This document shows positions 1 through 9,153 of a stretch of 64,000 nt of DNA, in pieces (the first letter of the stretch is position 1; every line of letters begins with the position of its first letter). A program made the translations under genes and the position numbers. This DNA comes from an uncultured Opitutales bacterium (lineage in GTDB: Bacteria; Verrucomicrobiota; Verrucomicrobiia; Opitutales; Seribacteraceae): NCBI GenBank assembly GCA_905478775.1, contig CAJQKB010000044.1, forward strand, positions 1-64,000, read 5' to 3'. The notes beneath the pieces were generated by a model. It saw only the letters and a program-made list of their open reading frames with translations, was not told where the DNA came from and ran no database searches.

Positions 1-3000
1 TAAAGGTTTGCACGGGTGACCAACTGGTTCCTCCAGTGCCACCCGCCGCGTTTACACCTTTAAAAGCATAGTAATAAGTGGTTCCACCGGTTAGCCCGGT
101 TATATCATGAGCCAATGCAACCTGTCCTTTTGAACCGAGATTCGCATTCGAATCCCAGTTACCAGCCGTGGCGCTGGCATTGTTATCTCCCCAGTAAACC
201 GTGATTGTGGCATCCCGACCACCCGTACTGGCAACCAAACCTTTTAATTTAGCACTGGTCATAACCAAATTACCGGGTGCTTCCACAGTGAGTAGGGGAG
301 CGGAGATTGGAATAGTAATCGTCAATGTGGCAGAGGCGTATTCATTACTTGAAGATGACTGTGCGACCAAAGTGACCACATAAGTACCACCGGCAAGCGG
401 AGTACCGGAAATAACCCCTGTACCCAGACCACAGGTTAGACCGGCAGGTAAATTAGCCGCTTCGAATGCAGGGTTCGTCACATCTGTGGTAATGGTGTAT
501 GAAAATGAGGAACCAACCGTGGCCGATGCCGTAGCTGCACTGGTGATCGATTTACTAACCGGAGTGGTTAAGGAAGACTTGTATGGATGACTGCTTGGCA
601 GGTCTCCAGTCAGACCCCATTTATGAGCAAGATAACCCTCGACCATTTGAACTTCTCCAAGTGTAAAATCTTTATTAAAAATGATTAATTCCGCTAAGTC
701 TCCGTTTACATAGCGACCATTGATATTTCGGTCGTTTGAGAAGTTATTTGCCTGGACATCTGCGGTTGTAACCAGAGACATTATACTGATCCCGCTTGGC
801 CAGGCAGCGGTTTTACTGGTTGCAGTACCATTTAAATAGAACATATTGCTGCTGGAAACTCCACTATGCCAATTATTTGGTCCGAGGATATCATTCGCTC
901 CGTTTCCATGGAAGTGATAAGTGCTTGTGTCTCCCAAGAGCCACCACGCACCCGAGTTATATTTCAAAACCCAAAATACGGTGCGAATATCTGAGACTCG
1001 ATCAAATGAGTGGTACTGACCGTTCGTGCCATTATATCTCATGAGTGGTAATCCATTCTGAGCATTGGAAACGACCGACGGAGAACCATTCTTTGTGGCA
1101 TCATTACCACTGCTTGATCGGTCAGTCCAAGTTGCACCCGATGCCGATGAATGATTGGCATCCAACCAAAGTTTCATGTTTGCAGGATAAATGTTGGCAA
1201 CATTGATAGTCTGTCCCCCCTGGTTAGATACAGAAAAGATTCCTAAACTATCAGATACAATCGAACCGGAACCATTACTTGCCGCAGTCCTGAAATAGTA
1301 TACTTTTCCTTTTTCCAAGCCGCTCAAGTTTGTTGAGAACGGACCGGATCCAAGCACACCCATTGCAACCTGGTTATCCCAGCTGGACAAGTTCGCGTAG
1401 TTGGTTCCGGCATCATTATCACCCCATACAAAATAAACGGTGGGGTTTTCTCCACCGGTTGCAGTTAAGGTACCATTCAAGGTTGCCGTGGAAGCAGGGG
1501 GAGAAATAGCGGTGGAAACTGTATCGCTTGCGTTAACATCTCCCAGGGTAGGGGCAGTCAAGCCAGCCAGGGTGGCAAAAGTACCGGCTGATCCAGTCCA
1601 TTTTAATGACCCTCCAACATTGGATACGGCTAGGCGATAACGATAAGTCGTGTTAAAGGTCAAACCACTCAATACACGACTAAATGAACCGGGTGTCTGG
1701 TTTTCCAGAATAAAATGCTGAGCCCACGCGGATACATTGCTGTCTCCACGATCTGCAGTATCGACCAAGAAGTGAACTTTACAATCAGTACCGGTGGCGT
1801 CTGCAAAGGAACCGGTAAGGGTGGCACCGTACATTCCCAAGTCAGTGGCTCCACCATCGGTAATGGAAGAGGGGATTGGATATGCTTTCATAATAACCGA
1901 TTTTGTGGTTTTTCCGTATCCATTGGTGGCCATGATATCAACGGCATGATCTGTTCCCGTATTTGCGGGAGTGCCACTAGCCGTTCCGGTAATCGCACCT
2001 GTATTAGCATCAATGCTGAGGCCAGCTGGCAACCCGGATGCCGACCAAGTTGGAGTATATGCACTAACGGTAACCGAATAAGCAGGTTGGGTAACAGACG
2101 GAACGCCCGCATTGAATGGAATCACATTACCGACATTGATAACAACCGCACCAGACTCAGCGTTTACTGAATTATATAAAGCAAGAACTTCGGCGTCGGT
2201 AAAAGCGACATTGTATAAGCGAAAATTTTGCAAACTTCCCTTTAACCAATTACCATTACCATTTGCATTAGCCGCAATGTAAATGTTACTAACCTGATCT
2301 ACAGCCACTGTATCGTTAACAGTAGATGTCTGGATGGGAGCACCATTGATATAAGTCTTTGCAACACCAGGATTACCCTGATTCATTAATGTCACCATCG
2401 TCCAAGATTCTGGAGAAACCCGGTATGCGTCGCTTACACCAAAATTCCAGTTCCCACCCATTTTAAAGCGGTGATGAACATATCCACCATTGGCATTATT
2501 ATTATTTCCAAATTCAAAAAAGTAATTTCGGCCATTACGGGTAAAGATTCCCCCCCAAGCTGCCGTTCCCACCTCATAACGGAGCCAAATATTGGCAGTA
2601 TATTGACCATTATTATTCATTCTCATCGCTCCGTGATTGAGGATGGTGATTTTCTTATTTGCCGAGCCATCAAATCGAATAGCAGAACCAGTTTTACCTG
2701 GGAAACGAGCGGGGTTACCCTGAACCTGACCAACTAACTCATTCGGTCCCCAATCCTGAACGGTGGTCGCATTCTCGACTTCCCCCATAGGAAAATATAA
2801 AGCGAGGTTAGATTCCTTCATGACCGACGGACGAAAGAGAATTTCCTTGGTGGATCGCTGATTACGCTCACCAGTTGATGAGGATTGAGCAGCACCTTCC
2901 CCAACTTTTATCTTAATACGAGCAGGGTTCGAATGAGGGGTAAGGTTCATCGTGTAAGTTGCACCCGAACCGGATACATTGGATACCGATGCCCCTCGCA

Positions 3001-6000
3001 CGACAAAATCATTGCTGGATACACCCGTGCTTGTAGGTTGAGATGATTTGTATGGGTGATTGGAAGGCAGGGAAGAAGTGAGCCCCCATTTGTGGGCGAG
3101 ATAGCCTTCGACTTTTGACCTATTGGTGGTAGTGGTAGCAGCAATGATTTCTTTCAATTTACCTGCCCATGTAGATACCCCTGTATTAGAATCCCATTTA
3201 AGACCAATCCTATCCAGTTTCATATTTCCGCTAACACTCGCTTGGCTAAGGGCTTCTACACCATTAACCCGAACAGTGAAGGTTCCAGAATTTAGGCTGA
3301 ATTCATGAATTTGAGTTGTGCTATCTGAATAACCACTGACAGACCGTCCACTAAAAAATTCATTTCCGTTTATCCTTACCCAAAGTTTGCGTCCAGAGCC
3401 TGCATCGTAAAAAAGTGTTCGTTCAGTACCATTGTTGGCATACAAAAAACCATGTCCATGAAGAACGAAAAAGATATTTAAATTTGCCTCGCTGATATCA
3501 TTGCCTAGGTTAAAACCGTCATTGCTTCCGTCGAATTGTATGCCACTTGATGTGATCGTTGGTTGATTGCTTGCCGTCCCTTGAGTTGCATCATTCCCAT
3601 TTCCACTCTTATCTGCCCAACGGCTAATCGAATTTGAGGAATGAGTAATGCTATTTGTATCCGCTGCATCCAGCCAAAGTTCCAAACCGTTAACTTCAGT
3701 AGGTTTAAAAGATGTGGTGAAATCAGATGCAAAATCACTCACGGAATGATTAGAACCACCCTTCTTAAAAGTAACAGTTACTGGAATGGGATATGCCTGT
3801 GTTGGACTGGTCGCGGTAATTTCTGCGGATAGTCCACTTCCAATTCCCGCCATAAGGTCTCGATTAGCATGATCTACTGGTAATTGATGGGCAATTCCCC
3901 ATTTATTGGCAAGATATCCTTCCACTGCAAAACGATCAGAGGCACCAAGCACGCGGTCAAAAGCGATAAATTCTGCAATTTCACATTTGGAAAATTCGGA
4001 ATTCGTTCCCTGTCCACCAAACTGTAAACTCCTGGGTAAATAGGTGGTGTTATGAGCCCCATTTCCATTTACTGCTCCCACTCGAGCGCCATCGTAAAAA
4101 GTATTTCCCTGATCGTCGTCTGACATCGAAGCCACATGCAGGTGAAACTTAGTGTCTTTTCCATTAGCATTATCCGTTAACCATCCATTAAAATACCATT
4201 TATTCATATTTCCGCCATGGTATCCAAATAACCAGTTATGAGTGCGGTCTGATATAACCCGATTGGTATCGGTGGAATGGGTATAACGGGAAATCGAAAA
4301 CATGGTGAATTTCCGCTTTCCACCCCATTCATTCGCTGAATAGTAGGCATCATTCCCGTCAAAATTCACTACGCCCAGTCCATTTTGAGAGGCCCATGTG
4401 GGATCTCCTGCTTTGGTCAAGTGATACCCATTACCCGACTTATCACTCCATGAATTCACCGCATTTCCCGTACTGTAGCCCGTATCGGTCGTACCATCTG
4501 CATTTAAATCCGATGCATCATACCACATTTCAACATCCCCCAGAGTCGTGGTAGAAAAAGAAGCCGGATAAGAGGCAAAAAAGCTCTTACTGACCACATC
4601 ATTTTCATACACTCCACCACCACCTGCAGCCGCTCCTTTGGGAATCGTAACCGTTACTGTAGATGGAAAAGTAGTAGGGGTTACTTTAAAAGTGTATGTA
4701 TGTCCACCCCCTCCGGATGAACTGAAATTACTGACGGAACCCCCGCTTACGCTAATGTCACTGGATGCAAAGCCGGCAACGGGAAGATTGGATCCACCGC
4801 GTTTAAAAGTAACACTCACCGGAACCGGGCTGGAATTCGCATATTCATCCACGGTAAGAACAGGAAGAGTGGGGGTATAATATCCTTCTCCTGCTCCGCT
4901 AGCATACATAGTATTTATGGCTGTGGAATTAAGCTCTTTAGAGTAGAGTCGGAAATCGTCAATCGTTCCGATGAAATTAATTCTGCCTCCACCCGTGCGG
5001 TCCCCTCCGATAGTGAAATTTGCACTTTCTCCAAGGTTAAAGGTTGAACCACCGGCACCACCATTTGCAGATACAACGCCGTCCACATAATGAACAACAT
5101 TACCAAGGTTACCGTTGTTTGATTTGATTGTAACCAAATGATGCCACAAACCGTCGGCATAAGATGCATTAGTGGTCGCAGCACCACCGGCGTTGTCTAA
5201 ACGAATTTTTCCTCCATCAAAGTTCAATGTGTATCTCAAACCACCTCCATTCACACCCCAGCTGACAAAAGATTGTTGAGCGGTTGTATTGTTGTATGTG
5301 GATTTAAACCACAAAGCTACAGTTATCGGACCGTTACCGACCACACCTTTGAAACCATCTACATCAACCTGATCTCCCGTTCCATCCAATTCAAGTGCAT
5401 ACCCTCTCTTACCCGCTACCCAAGTTGGATTACCTCCGAGAGTACCATCCTTACCACTTGATGAACGATCCTTGGTAATCGTACCTGTGCCTTCATCAAA
5501 GGGTAGATATAAGGCAAGAGAATTGTCGTCGGTAACCAAGTCACGGAACTGGGTAAGAGCAGTGCCAATACCGGTTTGAGCACCGCCACCGGTTGCCGCT
5601 GATCCAGCGGGAATAGTTACATTGATAATCGCCGGATAGGTGGTGGGCACAACATTGAAAGTGTAGGTATGTCCAGAACCCGAGAAATTCGCGATTGTGG
5701 CATCGTTAACTACAATATCGGAAGCAGTAAATCCGGTTACTGATACATTGGAACCATCCTGTTTAAAAGTAACACTGGCTGAAATGGGAGAGGATCCCGA
5801 TGTTTGAGCAATCGTTATAGTCGGAGCGGGCAGGGTGGGTTTCTTAATCAGTACAAGACGACCCGCCACATGATCATTCACCGTTCCGGATGTGGCTTCT
5901 ACTGATACCCCGACCGTGATGACATCATTTGCCTTCAAGCCATTTAAAACGGTAACCAAAGCACCGGAAGAGTAGTTATGTCCGCTATCAGCTCTTTGAT

Positions 6001-7348
6001 AATGCGAAGAAACTTCCGCACCTGCGATGTCAGTTCCGTTGACACGAACCACCATTTTGGGGTTCACTCTCGCAACCGAACCAGTTAATCCATCCGAATA
6101 CAAGAGAAGATAGTCACCATCCCCATCAACTGAAACTTGGTGGGCGTTGGAAGAGGCGGAGTGAGTAAATTTCGCTGCATCAATCGATTCCTGCGTGGCC
6201 CATTTCACTTCGCCTACGGCATTCCAATTGTCACCGGTCGAAAGCTGAGTGGCACGAGCTGAGAAAAGATTGTTGGCATTGGACAGCTTCTCAATGAAGA
6301 CCGATGCTTTTTCATTAGTCGGTACGGTTAATGTTCCACCAGCCGCCCGCTTACCAAGATCAAATGTGAGGACTTGATTGGCAGATGAAGTCTGTACCAA
6401 GCCAACCCAATGTATCGATGACTTGGTCGTTGCATCCGTATTACGAATGTATCCTTGGGAGGCAAAACCACCAGAAACTTGAACACCATCCAGCTTAGGG
6501 ATCATTTGAGGGGATCCTCTGCCAACCGCACCGCTGAGGGGTACATTGGCAAATACAAGGTACTTACCCGCATTCGCTATAGTAATGTTGTGACTATTCG
6601 ATGAATTACTGTGCGTAAAGCCAGAATCAGCAACTTCCTGAGTCCACTGTAAGGCCGAAGCAGTATTTGGATTCAAATTCGTACCCGCAACCAATCTTGT
6701 GGCGGTAGCAGAAAAAATGGTCCGGGAAGAAGCAATTTTTTCCAAGAATAGAGAAGCAGTTCCTAATTTGACCGAATTTTGAGCGGCATTGTCAAAACAC
6801 TTAGCATAAATTTCGACATAATCATTTGCGGATAAACTGGGGAGAAGCAAGTGCATGTGACCACTGCTTTCAGTATGATCTGAATCGTGTCTAATGTAGG
6901 TGGAACGAGCGGTTCCTGCCTGTATTGTGGTACTGCCATTTTTCTTCACAAAGAAGTGAACCTGCGAGCGCTTATCAGCAGTTTTTGCCTGCTGAAGAAT
7001 TGGACCGGTAAAAGCGAGGAAGTAATCGCCTGCTGCTTTCACCTTCAAACGGCTGGGAGTGGACGAGTTATGGTCGAAAATACTGGGATCCAAGTCAGCC
7101 GTGGTCCATTTGATCGCTTTCGATGTGGCACTGGCTTCCGGTATCACGGTTGTACCATCTGAAAGTGCATCCCCCTTGACTAGAGCACCTCCCTCGACGG
7201 CAGCTTCAAGCGTTCGCTCAATGGGCAGGGAGAGCAGGACTCCGAACAGGGTCGGAAAGACCCAGCTGAATGATTTAGAAGTATTATTAGACTTAGTGGC
7301 TTGCTTCATAGGAAGTAGTGACTGTTTGTTAATTAAAAAATTTCGCAT
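1..7348 (-). CDS. Giant secreted LamG/Ig-like repeat surface protein (3' end outside window)
   Basis: The minus strand is open from an ATG at 7348 to the left edge, 2449 codons without a stop, so the C-terminus is missing. A hydrophobic stretch near residues 27-43 followed by LEA-AVEGG looks like a signal peptide. Approximate layout: repeated jelly-roll-like modules (50-490); a Big_12-type Ig-like repeat (about 510-590); LamG (609-800); a second Ig-like repeat (about 836-925); lectin-like domain (937-1160); a third Ig-like repeat split by another lectin-like domain (about 1190-1480); LamG (1511-1730); putative-Ig domain (1737-1820); fibronectin-like modules with a WGDN motif (1830-2027); lectin-like domain (2059-2250); putative-Ig (2260-2350); a further WGDN module at the edge. 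Three lectin-like domains end in VEGYLAxKWG. The role is unknown; adhesion or polysaccharide binding on the cell surface is inferred. No Shine-Dalgarno is obvious for 7348 or for the second Met at 7309. Confidence 0.9.
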   Translation of the reverse strand, partial: MRNFLINKQSLLPMKQATKSNNTSKSFSWVFPTLFGVLLSLPIERTLEAAVEGGALVKGDALSDGTTVIPEASATSKAIKWTTADLDPSIFDHNSSTPSRLKVKAAGDYFLAFTGPILQQAKTADKRSQVHFFVKKNGSTTIQAGTARSTYIRHDSDHTESSGHMHLLLPSLSANDYVEIYAKCFDNAAQNSVKLGTASLFLEKIASSRTIFSATATRLVAGTNLNPNTASALQWTQEVADSGFTHSNSSNSHNITIANAGKYLVFANVPLSGAVGRGSPQMIPKLDGVQVSGGFASQGYIRNTDATTKSSIHWVGLVQTSSANQVLTFDLGKRAAGGTLTVPTNEKASVFIEKLSNANNLFSARATQLSTGDNWNAVGEVKWATQESIDAAKFTHSASSNAHQVSVDGDGDYLLLYSDGLTGSVARVNPKMVVRVNGTDIAGAEVSSHYQRADSGHNYSSGALVTVLNGLKANDVITVGVSVEATSGTVNDHVAGRLVLIKKPTLPAPTITIAQTSGSSPISASVTFKQDGSNVSVTGFTASDIVVNDATIANFSGSGHTYTFNVVPTTYPAIINVTIPAGSAATGGGAQTGIGTALTQFRDLVTDDNSLALYLPFDEGTGTITKDRSSSGKDGTLGGNPTWVAGKRGYALELDGTGDQVDVDGFKGVVGNGPITVALWFKSTYNNTTAQQSFVSWGVNGGGLRYTLNFDGGKIRLDNAGGAATTNASYADGLWHHLVTIKSNNGNLGNVVHYVDGVVSANGGAGGSTFNLGESANFTIGGDRTGGGRINFIGTIDDFRLYSKELNSTAINTMYASGAGEGYYTPTLPVLTVDEYANSSPVPVSVTFKRGGSNLPVAGFASSDISVSGGSVSNFSSSGGGGHTYTFKVTPTTFPSTVTVTIPKGAAAGGGGVYENDVVSKSFFASYPASFSTTTLGDVEMWYDASDLNADGTTDTGYSTGNAVNSWSDKSGNGYHLTKAGDPTWASQNGLGVVNFDGNDAYYSANEWGGKRKFTMFSISRYTHSTDTNRVISDRTHNWLFGYHGGNMNKWYFNGWLTDNANGKDTKFHLHVASMSDDDQGNTFYDGARVGAVNGNGAHNTTYLPRSLQFGGQGTNSEFSKCEIAEFIAFDRVLGASDRFAVEGYLANKWGIAHQLPVDHANRDLMAGIGSGLSAEITATSPTQAYPIPVTVTFKKGGSNHSVSDFASDFTTSFKPTEVNGLELWLDAADTNSITHSSNSISRWADKSGNGNDATQGTASNQPTITSSGIQFDGSNDGFNLGNDISEANLNIFFVLHGHGFLYANNGTERTLFYDAGSGRKLWVRINGNEFFSGRSVSGYSDSTTQIHEFSLNSGTFTVRVNGVEALSQASVSGNMKLDRIGLKWDSNTGVSTWAGKLKEIIAATTTTNRSKVEGYLAHKWGLTSSLPSNHPYKSSQPTSTGVSSNDFVVRGASVSNVSGSGATYTMNLTPHSNPARIKIKVGEGAAQSSSTGERNQRSTKEILFRPSVMKESNLALYFPMGEVENATTVQDWGPNELVGQVQGNPARFPGKTGSAIRFDGSANKKITILNHGAMRMNNNGQYTANIWLRYEVGTAAWGGIFTRNGRNYFFEFGNNNNANGGYVHHRFKMGGNWNFGVSDAYRVSPESWTMVTLMNQGNPGVAKTYINGAPIQTSTVNDTVAVDQVSNIYIAANANGNGNWLKGSLQNFRLYNVAFTDAEVLALYNSVNAESGAVVINVGNVIPFNAGVPSVTQPAYSVTVSAYTPTWSASGLPAGLSIDANTGAITGTASGTPANTGTDHAVDIMATNGYGKTTKSVIMKAYPIPSSITDGGATDLGMYGATLTGSFADATGTDCKVHFLVDTADRGDSNVSAWAQHFILENQTPGSFSRVLSGLTFNTTYRYRLAVSNVGGSLKWTGSAGTFATLAGLTAPTLGDVNASDTVSTAISPPASTATLNGTLTATGGENPTVYFVWGDNDAGTNYANLSSWDNQVAMGVLGSGPFSTNLSGLEKGKVYYFRTAASNGSGSIVSDSLGIFSVSNQGGQTINVANIYPANMKLWLDANHSSASGATWTDRSSSGNDATKNGSPSVVSNAQNGLPLMRYNGTNGQYHSFDRVSDIRTVFWVLKYNSGAWWLLGDTSTYHFHGNGANDILGPNNWHSGVSSSNMFYLNGTATSKTAAWPSGISIMSLVTTADVQANNFSNDRNINGRYVNGDLAELIIFNKDFTLGEVQMVEGYLAHKWGLTGDLPSSHPYKSSLTTPVSKSITSAATASATVGSSFSYTITTDVTNPAFEAANLPAGLTCGLGTGVISGTPLAGGTYVVTLVAQSSSSNEYASATLTITIPISAPLLTVEAPGNLVMTSAKLKGLVASTGGRDATITVYWGDNNASATAGNWDSNANLGSKGQVALAHDITGLTGGTTYYYAFKGVNAAGGTGGTSWSPVQTF

Positions 7349-7724
7349 TAAAACGGGTATTGAGGTGTGTGTGTGCGCGTGCACAGGTCTTTTTTTGACT
7401 TAAACAATCGATATGGCCCGAAAATTTGAACGAGTACAACCAGCCACCTAAAAAAAGGTGAAACAATAAAGGGACTGTCTCTAAACAACTGATCTAAAAC
7501 TTGGGCTAAAATATGTTAAGGTTACCACATATATTAGTGTAGAATCAGAATTTAATACGAATAAACAAGGTTTTATTAATGGCGCAAAAATAAACCCATG
7601 ATAGTCAGTAGTTTAGGTGAGAAAAAAAATAATATTTTTTTTGTAAAACTCGCTATTAGCTTAAAATAACAATAAATAAATCATAAAATATGAATGATTT
7701 GAAATAAAGAGTTCAGATAAAATT
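7349..7724. other. Gene-free AT-rich intergenic region
   Basis: This 376-base gap lies between the start of the giant surface-protein gene and the end of fabD, both on the minus strand. I see no coding sequence on either strand. It holds the alternating tract at 7365-7385, a short inverted repeat CACCT/AGGTG around 7444-7460, and an A-run/T-run palindrome near 7622-7642. The leader and promoter of the surface protein should lie here, but I cannot place a convincing -35/-10 pair. Confidence 0.6.
7365..7385. repeat. 21-nt alternating purine-pyrimidine tract (GT/GC)
   Basis: The plus strand reads as a perfect purine-pyrimidine alternation, five GT units followed by GC/GT/GCACA, ending 17 bases upstream of the ATG of the giant surface-protein gene. 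Such tracts can adopt Z-DNA and can slip during replication. The tract lies in the leader or promoter of that gene, so an effect on expression is possible but not shown. Confidence 0.6.
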
Positions 7725-8567
7725 TCAAGGGATTTGCCGGAGTAATTTGGTCAAAACCTTACCGGGTCCGCATTCGATAAATTCTTCAACCCTTTTTAGC
7801 CTAAGTCCCTGGATAACCTCGGTCCATCTAACTGGGCTAAATATTTGTTTAATCAATAATTCAGGAATGGCATCAACGGAGGAATATGGTTGTGCTTCGA
7901 CATTTGAAAAAACAGGGAATTGGGGAAGAGAAAAAGAGAAGTTTTGTAAAAAAACTGCAAATTCTGCTGCCGGTTCATTCATCATGCGGGAATGGAAAGC
8001 TCCGCTTACCTTTAAAGGAACCACCATTCGGGCACCACTCTCTTTAAGAGGAGAAAGAACTTGGGTAATTTGTGAGGCAGGACCAGAGATAACGATCTGC
8101 CCGGGTGAATTAAAATTGGCCAGATCAATTTGATCGGCTCCCTGTTCTTCCAAAACAGAGTTGATTTTATCAGCATCCATGCCGATCACCGCAGCCATTC
8201 CACCACCGGAAACTTTAGACATGATTTCGCCCCGCTTGGCCACCATTTGTAGTCCATCAGCAAAAGAAAAGGCATTGGCACACTGCAGGGCAGCAAATTC
8301 TCCCACTGAATGCCCGGCAGCAAAAGAGGGTGATTTGCCTTCTTCAAGCAATGCTTTCGTCTGCAAGCAACTAACCGTGTAAAGAGCAGGTTGGGTAAAG
8401 TTTGTGAGGTTCAAGTCCGTTGCATCTTCCCGCAAACATAATTCCTCTATTGAATAGCCAAGAATTTGATCACTTTGCTCCACAATGTCTGGAAATCGTG
8501 AAAATAATTCGGATCCCATACCAACCGACTGGGAACCTTGACCAGGAAATAAAAATGCGGTGCTCAT
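7725..8567 (-). CDS. fabD: Malonyl-CoA:ACP transacylase
   Basis: This 280-residue protein transfers malonyl from CoA to acyl carrier protein, making the extender unit for fatty acid synthesis in the cytoplasm. The N-terminus carries FPGQGSQ. The nucleophile elbow GHSVGE places the catalytic Ser at residue 87, and GAFHS places the catalytic His at 192. The length is slightly below the usual 300 or so. The gene stands alone rather than in a fab cluster, and is divergent from the NYN-domain gene with only 52 bases between the two starts. No clear Shine-Dalgarno precedes the ATG. Confidence 0.95.
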   Translation of the reverse strand: MSTAFLFPGQGSQSVGMGSELFSRFPDIVEQSDQILGYSIEELCLREDATDLNLTNFTQPALYTVSCLQTKALLEEGKSPSFAAGHSVGEFAALQCANAFSFADGLQMVAKRGEIMSKVSGGGMAAVIGMDADKINSVLEEQGADQIDLANFNSPGQIVISGPASQITQVLSPLKESGARMVVPLKVSGAFHSRMMNEPAAEFAVFLQNFSFSLPQFPVFSNVEAQPYSSVDAIPELLIKQIFSPVRWTEVIQGLRLKRVEEFIECGPGKVLTKLLRQIP

Positions 8568-8600
8568 AATTTTTTAATAAGTATATTGTAATTGCGAAAA

Positions 8601-8610
8601 AGGAGGGAGG
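8601..8610 (+). promoter_or_regulatory. Strong Shine-Dalgarno for the NYN-domain gene
   Basis: AGGAGGGAGG ends 9 bases before the ATG at 8620. It decides the start against the internal Met at 8653, which has no comparable site. Most other genes in the window have weak or no Shine-Dalgarno, so this one stands out. Confidence 0.7.
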
Positions 8611-8619
8611 ATAGTACCA

Positions 8620-9153
8620 ATGAACTCTCTTTTTTTACTGAACCCACCTAAAATGCAAGAACATCTGATCATTGATGGGAACAATGCCTTGCATGCGATC
8701 CCAGAATTATCCAAGGAACTGACCCAAGACCGCAATTTGGCCCGCGACAGCCTGATTCGATTTCTCGAACCTATTCAGGCGGGTGAGAATTGTCTTTTAA
8801 CAGTTGTTTTTGACGGAAGAGGAGGGAAGGGAAGGATCTATCAGCATGAAGGGAACAAAAGCTATACCATTATTTATTCTTCTTCTGTCCAAGGTGCGGA
8901 CGGAGTCATTGAAAGAATGCTACTGGCAGCAAAATTTCCAGAGCGTATTTCTGTGGCAACTAATGATGGACTTATTCGAAATTGTGCTTACGAGTCAGGT
9001 GCAACCGCAATGAGGATTGAAGAGCTTATCAAAAAACTGGATAATAGTATAGATCGTACCCGTGTGAAAATAAATCACTACCGGAATGAAGAGAAAGGTC
9101 CGCTCAAAAATCAACTGTCATTCCCCGAGAAGGGAGAGAGGAACCCACATTAA
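8620..9153 (+). CDS. NYN/PIN-like domain protein (YacP/Rae1 type)
   Basis: A 177-residue protein whose core from about residue 12 matches the NYN (YacP-like) nuclease fold. It has LIIDGNNALH near the N-terminus with the acidic metal-binding Asp, VVFDGRGG in the middle, GADGVIERM, and VATNDGLIR with a further acidic residue. In the family, YacP/Rae1 is a ribosome-associated mRNA endonuclease in Bacillus; the same activity here is inference. Its stop overlaps the start of the next gene (TAATG), so the two are probably translationally coupled. The basic, Asn-rich C-terminal tail beyond residue 140 is not part of the domain. Confidence 0.8.
   Translation: MNSLFLLNPPKMQEHLIIDGNNALHAIPELSKELTQDRNLARDSLIRFLEPIQAGENCLLTVVFDGRGGKGRIYQHEGNKSYTIIYSSSVQGADGVIERMLLAAKFPERISVATNDGLIRNCAYESGATAMRIEELIKKLDNSIDRTRVKINHYRNEEKGPLKNQLSFPEKGERNPH

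Noticed and set aside
7059-7403. Plus-strand open frame over the start of the giant surface gene
   Set aside because: It lies opposite the signal-peptide region, has no family features, and the minus-strand frame is clearly the coding one.
7622-7642. A-run/T-run palindrome as a terminator for fabD
   Set aside because: It has no G-C pairs and lies about 80 bases beyond the stop, so it is more likely chance in AT-rich DNA.
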